A stretch of DNA of 64,000 nucleotides from Perkinsus olseni (lineage: Eukaryota > Perkinsozoa > Perkinsida > Perkinsidae), in contig JABANP010000054.1 in assembly GCA_013115135.1 (NCBI GenBank), positions 62,001 through 126,000 on the forward strand, given 5' to 3'. This document shows positions 43,591-53,945 of the stretch, piece by piece. The translations under genes and the position numbers were made by a program. Under the pieces are notes generated by a model, which was not told where the DNA came from, ran no database searches, and saw nothing but the letters and a program-made list of their open reading frames with translations. Positions within the stretch are counted from its first letter, which is position 1. Each line of letters starts with the position of its first letter.

Positions 43591-46138
43591 CCCTCTGCCA
43601 CGTAATCCCGAATATTCACGCAACACCGGGTTCATGACGTAGTTCTATACTAGTTGAAACAATGATTCAGCGCACTAGTGCTTGCGCTGATTAGAATGTG
43701 GACAAGAATACACGTGAATGATCAAACCAAAACACGAAGTCACTCGTGGTCTAATTGAATGGAAAGCATGTGAATGGTGAATTCCGGGTTCCGGAGAGAA
43801 CAGCGACTCTAACGAAAAGGCAGTGTAGGTACTAGTATCTAAACCGTCGGAGCAGCAGTAGTAGCTGGCCGAGTGGTAGCAGTCGCGCTAGTAGCCGCCT
43901 GAGTAGTCGGTGCCGCCGTAGTAGCTGCCTGAGTGGTGGCCGCTTGGGTTGAAGCTGCAGTAGTCCCGGCTCGGGTAGTCGGAGCCGCAGTTGTCGCACC
44001 CTGAGTAGTGGCAGCCGCAGTGGTCCCGGCCTGAGTAGTGGCGGCTTGAGTAGTAGGGACCGCAGTAGTGGGCGCTTGCGTAGTTGCTCCCTGAGTGGTA
44101 ACAGCCGCGGTAGTGGCCGCCTGAGTAGTCGGAGCCACAGTGGTCACAGCCTGAGTGGTGACAGCCGCGGTAGTGGCCGCCTGAGTAGTCGGAGCCACAG
44201 TGGTCACAGCCTGAGTGGTGACAGCCGCGGTAGTGGCCGCCTGAGTAGTCGGAGCCACAGTGGTCACAGCCTGAGTGGTGACAGCCGCGGTAGTGGCCGC
44301 CTGAGTAGTCGGAGACACAGTGGTCGCAACAGCAGTAGTGGCCGCCGCAGTGGTCCCGGCCTGAGTAGTGGCGGCTTGAGTAGTAGGGACCGCAGTAGTG
44401 GGCGCTTGCGTAGTTGCTCCCTGAGTCGTGATAGCCGCGGTAGTGGCCGCCTGAGTAGTCGGAGCCACAGTGGTCGCAGCCTGAGTACTAGCAGCCGCAG
44501 TGGTCGCAGCCTGAGTAGTCGGAGTCACAGTGGTCGCAGCCTGAGTAGTAGCAGCTGCAGTGGTTGCAGCCTGAGTGGTGACACCCACGGTAGTGGCCGC
44601 CTGAGTAGTCGGAGACACAGTGGTCGCAGCCTGAGTGGTGACAGCCGTGGTAGTGGACGCCTGAGTTGTCGGAGCCACAGTGGTCGCAGCCTGAGTACTA
44701 GCAGCCGCAGTGGTCGCAGCCTGAGTAGTCGGAGCCACAGTGGTCGCAGCCTGAGTAGTAGCAGCCGCAGTGGTCGTAGCCTGAGTGGTCACAGCCGCGG
44801 TAGTGGCCGCCTGAGTAGTCGGAGCCGCAGTGGTCGCAGCCTGAGTGGTGGCAGCCGCGGTAGTGGCCGCCTGAGTAGTAGCAGCCGCAGTGGTCGCAGC
44901 CTGAGTGGTGACAGCCGCGGTAGTGGCCGCCTGAGTAGTCGGAGACACAGTGGTCGCAGCCTGAGTAGTAGCAGCCGCAGTGGTCGCAGCCTGAGTGGTT
45001 ACAGCCGCGGTAGTGGCCGCCTGAGTAGTCGGAGCCACAGTGGTCGCGGCCTGAGTAGTAGCAGCCGCAGTGGTGACAGCCGCGGTAGTGGCCGCTTGAG
45101 TAGTGGCAGCCGGAGTGGTCGCGGCCTGAGTCGTGGCAACAGCAGTGGTCGCGGCCTGAGTACTGGGTGCCTGGGTAGTAGGAGCTACCGTAGTCGCAGC
45201 CTGAGTGGTTAAAGCCGCAGTTGTGGTAGCCCCTTGAGTGGTGGCAGCCGCAGTAGTGGCCGGCGGAGTGGTGGTAGCCTGGGTAGTGGGAGTGACAGTA
45301 GTGGAAGGGGTCGCGGTTGTGGTTTCCCCGAAAGTACTGCAAACACTGGGGCCACAGGGCTGATCACCATCATAGCAGACAGGCACGTAAAGCCACCACT
45401 TGCAGTACGACACGCGGTCACCGGAGAGACCAGGATTTACCGAGGTGCAGTAGGCATCACAATTTGGGCTGGGGCCAGCATGAGAGTCAGGGGGACCCTC
45501 GGTGGGAGCAGGGGTACCGGTGGCACAGTCCGAAGGACCGCAAGGCTGATCACCGCCCTGACAGACAGGCTCGTTCTTCCACCACTTGCAGAAGGACGCT
45601 GGCCCGTTGAGACCAACGCAGTAGGCGTTACAGGGAGCAGACTCGTAAGGATGGGCTCCAGCAGGCAGGGAGGGCGTTGGAGCGGGCGGCCAGGTCTGGG
45701 AGGTGCACACAGTTTGATCACCACACGGCTGGTCACCACCGAGACAAGTAGGCTTAGGGAGCCACCACTTGCAGTAAGATGCCTCGTCATTGAGACTTTG
45801 GCACATGGTATCACAGGCTGGCTCATAGGTTCCGTCCCCAGTCGGCACGGCCTGAGTCGGCGTCACAGTCACTGGAGGGCCACAGAGGGCAATCGTGCCG
45901 CATGTCTGGTCGCCTCCTTGGCAAGTAGGTGGGATCTGGTCAAACTTACAATATGAGGCAGCACCATTGAGCCCCTGGCAGTAGATATCACAGGTATTCT
46001 GTAAGGTCCCAGCGTCAACCGTACTGGTAGCAACTGTTGTCGTAGCACTCGGGGTGGTAGTACTGACTTGAAGGCGGCGAAGACTCCCAGTTACCATAAT
46101 GGGAAGTGCTCCGACGAGGAATGACGCAGTCATGAATG
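43591..46138. repeat. Segmental duplication, copy 1
   Basis: This 2548-bp segment matches 53946-56254 (2309 bp) nearly identically outside repeat-number changes. It spans about 250 bp downstream of the mucin gene to just past its start codon. The length difference of 239 bases equals eight 30-bp repeat units minus the one inserted base seen in copy 2. Confidence 0.9.
43839..46133 (-). CDS. Secreted mucin-like protein with Cys-rich modules, copy 1
   Basis: A 764-residue frame from the ATG at 46133, whose N-terminus (MTASFLVGALPIMVTGSL) is a clear signal peptide. Four Cys-rich modules of about 40 residues follow, each with the pattern C-x3-C, an SYCKWW-like centre, and GGDQPCG. The rest, about 500 residues, is a Thr/Ala/Gln tandem repeat of the type TTQAATTAAV encoded by a 30-bp unit, ideal for dense O-glycosylation. 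There is no C-terminal hydrophobic tail, so it is probably released rather than GPI-anchored. It likely forms a surface coat or mucus; the Cys modules may bind carbohydrate, as they are reminiscent of small fungal-type binding modules, which is inference. Long frames on the other strand and in the third frame are by-products of the repeat. Confidence 0.85.
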   Translation of the reverse strand: MTASFLVGALPIMVTGSLRRLQVSTTTPSATTTVATSTVDAGTLQNTCDIYCQGLNGAASYCKFDQIPPTCQGGDQTCGTIALCGPPVTVTPTQAVPTGDGTYEPACDTMCQSLNDEASYCKWWLPKPTCLGGDQPCGDQTVCTSQTWPPAPTPSLPAGAHPYESAPCNAYCVGLNGPASFCKWWKNEPVCQGGDQPCGPSDCATGTPAPTEGPPDSHAGPSPNCDAYCTSVNPGLSGDRVSYCKWWLYVPVCYDGDQPCGPSVCSTFGETTTATPSTTVTPTTQATTTPPATTAAATTQGATTTAALTTQAATTVAPTTQAPSTQAATTAVATTQAATTPAATTQAATTAAVTTAAATTQAATTVAPTTQAATTAAVTTQAATTAAATTQAATTVSPTTQAATTAAVTTQAATTAAATTQAATTAAATTQAATTAAPTTQAATTAAVTTQATTTAAATTQAATTVAPTTQAATTAAASTQAATTVAPTTQASTTTAVTTQAATTVSPTTQAATTVGVTTQAATTAAATTQAATTVTPTTQAATTAAASTQAATTVAPTTQAATTAAITTQGATTQAPTTAVPTTQAATTQAGTTAAATTAVATTVSPTTQAATTAAVTTQAVTTVAPTTQAATTAAVTTQAVTTVAPTTQAATTAAVTTQAVTTVAPTTQAATTAAVTTQGATTQAPTTAVPTTQAATTQAGTTAAATTQGATTAAPTTRAGTTAASTQAATTQAATTAAPTTQAATSATATTRPATTAAPTV

Positions 46139-46249
46139 AAACAGTCAGAGGGGTTAGAGCTGCATGAACCGACAAAGGTCGCGAAAGGGCCAAGTTAGTG
46201 TGGTCCCCGGATTTGAAGGCTCCAACACGTTCCGTCAATCGCTAAAAAG

Positions 46250-47140
46250 TCACGGAAACCTTAGGCTCGCCAATACCTTGCCTGTGTGACGAAAGTCGCT
46301 CGCTGCCTCAGAAACGGCAAGATCCTCGTATCTCTCGGTCCCGCCTGAAAACTGCGCACCGCACATTAAACATGATTCAGATGGACGCCCTATTTGACCC
46401 GCCTGCTCTTAAGTTGGACGGATCAATGATGTTCCTCGTAAGGGGATGTCGCTGCAGATAAAGCGATCGATTGCTCTAGCATATCGAGAGTCAAGAAGTA
46501 CAGAGGCCGTATCGCACACACGGCGGACGCGGTTTAGAGCTGACAAGGGAACCAACTTCCTCAGTGAATTGAGCAGGATACCAGAGAAAGGAGGCGCATG
46601 TGTCGCAAACCATAAATAGGATAGGGGATGATCACTCTTGGCCCAAGAGTCTTGGGTCGCTGCCTCGGCGTCAGGTCATCTGATTGATGGTAGGTATTCC
46701 TTTTTCCGATAGTAGGGTACGATCGTTCCTCATGCTAGAGTGACAGCGAGTTAACAATGGCGAGAGCGGATTTCGCAGATCGAACTTTCGCAACGGTCTT
46801 TCAGAACGCGTGGCGCTACGGCTCCAGTCTCTGCTGTCGCTCCTGCAGCGCGACCAGGTTAGCTCTCGAGCAGTTTTTCATGAGGATGGTCATGCCCAAT
46901 AAGGCACGTAGTGGTGTTAAGAGCCAGTAATGCCTCTGCCATATTTCAACTACAACCGACTCATACCATTTCTGTGAGGAGTCACTGATGGGTCTCGCCG
47001 TGAAGTAGAGGCCGGTAATGTGGTTAAATGGTGTAACAGGCGATACCCAGTATGAGATCAGGAATTTGCTAACACTGCTCAAACCGTTGTCAGTATGACT
47101 GGCAAAGTATACCATTGATACATCGAGCCTATTGTCGCGG
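46250..47140. other. Upstream region of mucin copy 1
   Basis: No supported gene. A short block near 46310 (gaaacggcaagatcctcgta) resembles one near 56430 upstream of copy 2, suggesting a conserved promoter-proximal element outside the near-identical duplication. Confidence 0.35.
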
Positions 47141-47147
47141 GATCAGG

Positions 47148-47514
47148 CTAGCCTTCATGACTCGAGTGCTCCTCAATCAACCGCACCATCCCGCCGGAAA
47201 TTAGTATAGAAAGACTCCTCGAGGTCCCATCCGAGTAGATCCACCTATATCGTCGATCGAGGGTAGTCTTATGTCCAACGTGGGTATCGTCGGGTGAACT
47301 GAGTCCGGAGAGCTTCATATTTATCCGAGCAGTTAAGGTAAGCGATCGAGTCCACGCTCTCAAAATTGAGTGTCTGACCCCACGGGTGCACACCATACCC
47401 ATAACCCAAGAGGATGCGAGCAGTCTCCTGATTAGAATTAATCACGACCTCCATACTGAGGGAAGAAGGCGCTGCGTATTCCACGGATACACTGCCGTTG
47501 GGCTGCACACCCAT
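47148..47514 (-). CDS. Small hypothetical protein, one frame break
   Basis: The ATG at 47514 opens MGVQPNGSVSVEYAAPSSLS and SMEVVINSNQETARILLGYG, a beta-rich looking sequence ending at a stop near 47269. The overlapping next frame continues to 47148 with RYRWIYSDGTSRSLSILISG. A one-base shift near 47290 would join them to about 120 residues. No family recognised. Confidence 0.3.
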
Positions 47515-50500
47515 GATGCTCTAGAGTGACACCCAAAGTTGAGTAGACTAGTCCGCAATGAGGGACGCTGAGCAGGCTCATTTGGAGTTGAAAGCCTGAA
47601 TATTCAGGAGACCATCTGGACGTCACCCTGAATCAGAAGAGTCGCGTTCCTTCCTTTCGATGGCTTTAAAGCATCGTTGCACACGATCGCACATTCACCC
47701 GCCGTCGATGTCCCTGAAGCTGCTGTCCCATGCACAGCGCTCTTCCATAACATATTTCCTCGGTGACACCGTTGGGAACGGACATCGACGGCTCCCTTGG
47801 TAGCCCCTCTGGGCTTGGGGGTCTACATTAACAGATCACCAGTGTATAATAGTAAATGGTTTGTTACCTAGGAGAGTTGGGTAGTTGGTTCGGTGAAAGA
47901 TGTTGGCTCACTATACCGCTGCTGGCATACCGCCCACAGCGACGATCAGTAGCCAACGAACTCGGAGATCCCTGACTGGCCCGAGTTCCGCACCCTGCTG
48001 ACAGCGTCAGGCCAACAATGCTGCACTTCGAGCCAAGGCCTTCGACTGCCAGCGAAAGGGTGTCTTTCCCGAACCGCCCATGTTGACCGCGACAGCACCA
48101 TGCCTATTGTAAGCATGCTGTGCTGCACCTGAACAGCGATGAATCATCGCCGATGATCGATCGCTGTACATCCTCCGCGGCGCAACATAGGCCTCCCATT
48201 CAACTGCCCAACTCAATTATGAGCTTTCGGAGCTATCGATATCGATATCCATATCAAGTGTATCGCTCATTCCACTCGCCACCGGACAACCTGTACCTCG
48301 CCCGAGGCCGCAGCATACGCCCGCACTTTCGGATCTGAAGTGCCCGATCTTTACTATGAATTGCGCATGCTTCCCGAGTCCTTGCAACCCTCGCCTTCGA
48401 GATTCCTTGCGATATTCCTCGTATATGTTTCGAACATACCCTGATCGTTCACCTTCTTCCCCGATATTAGCGGACCGACATCTCGCTCACCTAACCAAGG
48501 CAGCAGTGCGCGGCACACCCTGCGCTGTATAGGGCGGCCCGGAGGACCGTAACACAGTTTCCGTATCACTATCCGCACACATCCGGATGTATTACTCCGT
48601 AGCATCGAATGACATCCGACGGATGTGGCTCCTAAATTGGTCTCCGTCCTTCGAATATCTATTTGACAGCATGGAGTGCCTCCCGGGTGGTGAACTCTCG
48701 CCGACTCGGCTCTCAAGTCGTTCGATTCATCTACTTGAAGTAGTTTTTGGCGGTGCTAAGCAGCGCGAGTCTCAATCTGGCCAAAACACGTCCACCGTAG
48801 TGTGCGGGATCCTCAACGAGTTGATAGGTTCGTCCTCATTCATAGTAGGCTGAGCCTGCAGTAATCGACCTATCATCACTCTTATTATGATAGTTCTTCC
48901 GTCCTTGAAGGAAGCCTACTAGGCTTCTTTCTATCCCGCTCTGCACTCCCGTTCGCTTGACTGGTGCGCGTATCCGCGACAGCTTGGCAGCTTGGCAGCT
49001 TGGCCTGCTTGGTCCTGTGATGCCTTCTCAACCCGCATTCTGTTAACACCGTGCTGATACAGCTGCAGCCCGCGTCACCCTCAGGAAAAGGTTTCGTAGC
49101 CGATAGGCTTCTGCGGTTCTTTTTCACTCTCCTCCGCAGATGCTGGGAATCGGGGCACCGCTTCATACAGCCTCTTCCGAATTTCGCACTATCGTGCGAT
49201 CCTCTTGGCTATCAGAGCCCTCCTCAAGTTTTCGTTCAACTGCCTACCTGCTTACTCTCGCTGAACTGGTCCCATCGATGATCGCGCTCTCGTCTGCTCG
49301 AGCCTGTTAGGCCGATCGCCGGCCGGCCGCCAGCCGATAACTGGGATTCGATTCCAGGCATCGCGGGGGATACCGTCGCATGCCCCATTATGCGCCTCTG
49401 CGAACGGGCTCCTTGAGATGCTCGCGTCAGTCGTTTCGCGTCATCTGAATGCCGTCCGTCACGGTTCGCGACGCGGGCTCCGTGTCAGAGTCGTGACGGA
49501 AGCGCGCCACCCGATACGGGTAGAGAGGCTCTTATAGAGGGCCTTGACGCCACTCCGTGAGGCTCACGGCGTGAGTCCGATTGGAAGATTCGGTAAGATA
49601 CCCATTTGGTGTTAATCAACTCTATTTCTCACCATGACGAGTAAAAGTAACAGCGCCGTGAGCGTTGAGGAATCATGTTGTTCCACGTGCGACAATGATG
49701 GAACTTCCCTCATGGAAGAACTCGGGGACCGCTGTCTGCGAATCGCGCGCTGTACCTCTGGCGAGGAATGTATGCCAGTCTACTCGACGTATTAACGCGG
49801 CTCCGGTCGAGTCGATGGAGGCGTCAGCGCTAGCCAGCCGTCCGTGCGCGAATTGCGCAGCGCGATGGGTGTCTCCCCAAACTCCATCACGCGAACGTGC
49901 CGAGTGAGTACAGAATAGAGACTTTGATCCATCTCTCGAGATCTCTTCGCAATCCAGTCGCATTCCATCCCGTACTTTTATTCATTTTTACGCGCTATCT
50001 CCCAGTCCATGGGATACATCAATGCGAAGAAACAAGGCCGGCCTGCCCGCAAAACAATAATGGTAGGTCAGTGGTTCATTCATCATCAAATTCATGATGT
50101 GAATTCCGGATTTGATACCAGCTAGATTTGACCCACGCAACGATTCTTCGTCGATATTAAGTCGATATCCTCGACCTCGGAATGTAGGCTGATAGCAACC
50201 CCGTGCTGACTCGGATATACTAGCAGCTAGTAACTAGCTATAGCCGCACCTCACGGCGCGAGACGTTCACCCCACAGTGTGGGTCACGCTTGTCTTCTGG
50301 ACCAAAGACTCGTCCAGAACCACCCGGTCGAATAGCTGGAAGTCAACGTGCCTCGTGAGTCACGACGAGGCCTTCGTCGTAGTTGCTTGCTCGCCAAGGC
50401 AAGTCCTTCTGACTGTTGGCGACTGCCTTCGCCACGTGACGGATATCCTTCTTCCGAAGAAGTTCTTCGCATGGGCCAGCTCCACTTTCTGCTTAGTCTC

Positions 50501-51368
50501 GTGACGAGACTAAGCCTCGCCTCACCAGTCAAGACGAAAGTCTTTCGTCTCAACAGGGCATCAAACTCCATCGCAGGGAACTACTTGGAGGATTCCCCGG
50601 CGGTATTACCGCGCTCGCGGCCATCTCCTTAATGAGCTTTTCATCCCTAAGGATGGTCAACGGCCTCGCTCCCGCTTCGATTTTTCCAAGGTGGTGACCG
50701 CCCGGCGGTCAGAAGCTTGATTTCAACAGAGGCTATGATAGCCCTGCTATCTCGCCCTTAATATAACTTCGTAGTTCACATTGTGAAATTCACAATTGTA
50801 AATCATCGTTGTCTGCCATTGAAGAAAGAGACGAAAACTACCGAAGAGAAGTCGGGTAGTCCGAAAAAAACATACTTCGCACTTTGGTGAGTAACATCAT
50901 TATAGACATGACGGTAGTTACTCATACTCATGAGTTTACGACTATATCATACTACCAATATGACTCTTGCGCTATACTTATAGCGACAGCGAGTACACGG
51001 TAGGACTCCGGGTCTTTTCTAGGCCGCCTTTGACATCTAGTATCACTAATCATTCTCTTGACAAAAGACTCGCGTTGGTTGAATATTTTACCGTCTTCGA
51101 CGTCCAGCTTCCTAAAACGATTTTTACTAGATAAATCTTGCCAACATCATCTTTGGCCATCTTCAATGCCTAACATTCTAGCACATTTTCTTAATGGAGA
51201 ATTCTAGGCCGCCTCGAGCGCCTAGCTCTCTAAAGCAGTTTCCCACTAGTCTAGTGACACTAGAGCATTCTGGGCCGTCTTTGACGCCCAGCTTCCTTAA
51301 TCACTATTTAAATGAGCGTTCTGGGCCATCTTTGACGCCTAGCTTCCTCGATCACCATCTCACTGAAG

Positions 51369-51732
51369 CATTCTGGGCCGTCTGTGACGCTTAGCTTCCT
51401 CGATCACTATCTCACTGAAGCATTCTGGGCCGTCTGTGACGCCTAGCTTCCTCGATCACTATCTCACTGAAGCATTCTGGGCCGTCTGTGACGCCTAGCT
51501 TCCTCGATCACTATCTCACTGAAGCATTCTGGGCCGTCTGTGACGCCTAGCCTCCTCGATCACTATCTCACTGAAGCATTCTGGGCCGTCTGTGACGCCT
51601 AGCTTCCTCGATCACTATCTCACTGAAGCATTCTGGGCCGTCTGTGACGCCTAGCTTCCTCGACCACTATCTCACTGAAGCATTCTGGGCCGTCTGTGGC
51701 GCCTAGCTTCCTTACTCAATTCCCAGCGGAGC
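51369..51732 (+). repeat. 52-bp tandem repeat array
   Basis: Seven near-identical units starting CATTCTGGGCCGTCTGTGAC, each exactly 52 bases apart (51369, 51421, 51473 and so on). Diverged units extend on both sides from about 51011 to 51815, so the array is old at the edges and homogenised in the middle. No open frame runs through it. Confidence 0.9.
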
Positions 51733-52089
51733 GTCCCGGGCCGTCTTTGACGCCTAGCTCCCTCACTCAATTTTTCAATGGAGCATTCTGGGACGTCTTT
51801 AACGCCTATCTCAAACGATCCTGCAGACTAGTAGTCTGAGACCACGCAGGTAGCTCGATACGTTCTGTAGCGGAATTTCTGCTCACACTGTAGATAAACT
51901 ACACCCCAAGAATACATTTAACGTATTCGCGAGCGACAGTTAGCACTATTTGCAGAGACGGCGAGAAAAGCCTCCAGTTCTTAGAATGAACTCCTTTCAC
52001 GCTCCTCTTCTGCGCTACCCTGACGACGAAGTGTTCGCGAGAAGGTACAGCCCGGAATAGCCCCGATCCAGTAAGGCAAGTCCCTAAGG

Positions 52090-52780
52090 TCTCACGCTTC
52101 CCGGAAAGGTAGCTACTCAATCGGTCTCACACTTCTACTCGAGGCAAGTCCCGGAGGTCTCACACTCTTCGAAGGCAAGTCCACGAGCTCGCCTGATTCA
52201 CGAGCACATGCCGCAGTTTGGGTTCACTGAATACTGAGTGATCACACTGATCACACTGAATAATTCAATTCCGTTGGGCCTACTAATGATAGGCTATCCA
52301 AGACGAGTCGTCTACAAAGAATAGCGGTGCTACCTACGAATCTTCACTGGCGCTTTAGGTCTAGTGAGCATCATTGTCCCCCTGTCCTACCGGGACAGTC
52401 GCCCATTACTACTGAATCAGAAGTACAGTACTACTAGTACTGTCAGTACTAGTACTGTACTGATGCACATTCTTCCAGCTGAACTTGCTAGGCCAGCTCA
52501 GTCGCCAGCTCTGTCAATAACTCTAGGCCCCCTTGTTTGCCTAGCCACATCATTGAACTGTTCAATGTGAAACACCTATGGCGTCCTTTAGGGAGATTCT
52601 TTTCTCCATCGTGACGCATTCATGAAACGCCAAATCCGCGAGGAGTCGAAAAGCTCAGAAGAAGGCAAATCCGGTAGATCTCACACTTCCTCGAGATACC
52701 GCTACAATTTCGGACTCACGCTTCTTACCGAGGCAAGTCCCAAAGGTCTCACGCTCGTCGAAGGCAAGTCCGAGAACTCA
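52090..52780 (+). repeat. Dispersed GGTCTCAC/GGCAAGTCC repeat
   Basis: The words GGTCTCACRCT and CGAAGGCAAGTCC recur in the same order near 52090-52190 and 52670-52770, with a further GGCAAGTCC near 50398. A degenerate repeat family within the hairpin-rich region. Confidence 0.5.
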
Positions 52781-53138
52781 CGCAATGCAGTTGAGCATAC
52801 GATAGATTTCTGATAGGCTATGCGGGAAGCGTCAAATCAGTGACGTTAATAGAATTGTGATCTACCCTTATCATTCGGAGTGCTAATACGCCTTGAGAAA
52901 TTCCTACGATTAGCCCGAGTTCTAAGTTGTAGCTCCCACCTGCCACTACTACCAACCTTGACTGCGTTCTAACCATAAACTTACAGTCCGCCTTGCTCGG
53001 TCAACCTACCCTGAGCTTTAGTCAACGGAGGAAACCCGGGTTCCCTCCGTTGTCCAGGGACGCCACGTGGAGGCACTCAGGTCTCGTCCCCATATGTTCC
53101 CTCCCATTCGCGATCGCGCACGCCTCGCTTTAAACTCG

Positions 53139-53424
53139 CCCAATAAATGGGTGAAGTACAAAATCCAAGGGAAAAGTACAAAATCCAAGGAAGCGCGTGC
53201 GGCAGGGAGGCAAAATCAACAGAAAAAAACCCTGAACTGCGGGTGAAGGCAGGAACGGGGAACCAGAAACCCCTCCCGAAACCCGACAGGGCAACCCGAT
53301 CCCGAAACTGTTACCCAGGGCAACCAGAAACCGGAACTATTACCGTGGGCAACACGATCCCCGAAAGTGCCTCCTTGGATTTTGTACCTTTCCCTTGGAT
53401 TTTGGGAATTACCCCCCAATAAAT
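53139..53424. mobile_element. MITE-like element with target duplication
   Basis: A 266-bp core is flanked by the 10-bp direct repeat CCCAATAAAT (53139-53148 and 53415-53424). Its ends are imperfect inverted repeats of about 47 bp, each containing two copies of ACAAAATCCAAGG. The interior is made of short CAGAAACC/GGGCAACC-type repeats and has no transposase. This fits a non-autonomous DNA transposon. Confidence 0.8.
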
Positions 53425-53945
53425 TGACCGGTCAATCTTACTTTACTCTCCGAAATACGACGTAGTGGAGTGGGTGGGGGGAGATGGGCGACGATAAAAC
53501 GCGTTATCCCACCACGACGCCTTTCAGCCTTCTATATTACGATGATTATAGAGTGGCATCCGCCGGGGTGCTGGTCGCTGCGTGTACTGTGTAGCACAGT
53601 GTTAATACAGTTCCAGGTAGCAGTCATATGGTACACGAATGTGCCTAAAACGAGCCCGGCTCGAATCGGACGCCAGAGCACATGCGTTTGCCAAGGCACT
53701 AGCCACCATTAGGATGGGCCAGCGGAGATCTACGTCGAGGAGTGGGAGGGATGTGGGAGACCCCCGAGTGCAGAGCTATAAAGAACAAAAGATTCATTCG
53801 GACGCCTGTGCTAAGTTTTAATCGCGATGGTTGTTCGTGAATTACGTGCTCTTGTGGGCCTCAGCCTGCATCACACGGGAGTGCTGAGCTTTGACGCGTC
53901 TTTCGGAAGGTGCAGTTCATAACTACAGAGAAGTTGCCAACCCTG

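Larger units (their letters stand above)
48900..53055. other. Gene-free, hairpin-rich region
   Basis: No coding frame is convincing over 4 kb. It contains many perfect short inverted repeats with loops of 1-3 bases: 48911-48927, 49555-49569, 50219-50231, 50492-50514 (10-bp stem), 50532-50550 (9-bp), 50696-50710, 50970-50985, 51824-51838, 52302-52312, 52552-52566; longer-loop examples are 50295-50319 and 50350-50371. The last, 53023-53052, is a 30-base imperfect palindrome. A 52-bp tandem array lies inside it. Confidence 0.7.

Noticed and set aside
44046..45212. Long plus-strand Ser/Arg/Gly-rich open frame
   Set aside because: It is the reverse complement of the 30-bp Thr-repeat of the mucin gene; a repeat whose length is a multiple of three keeps several frames open. 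The same applies to 54401-55726 and to the Cys/His/Tyr-rich frames at 44698-45342 and 54933-55457.
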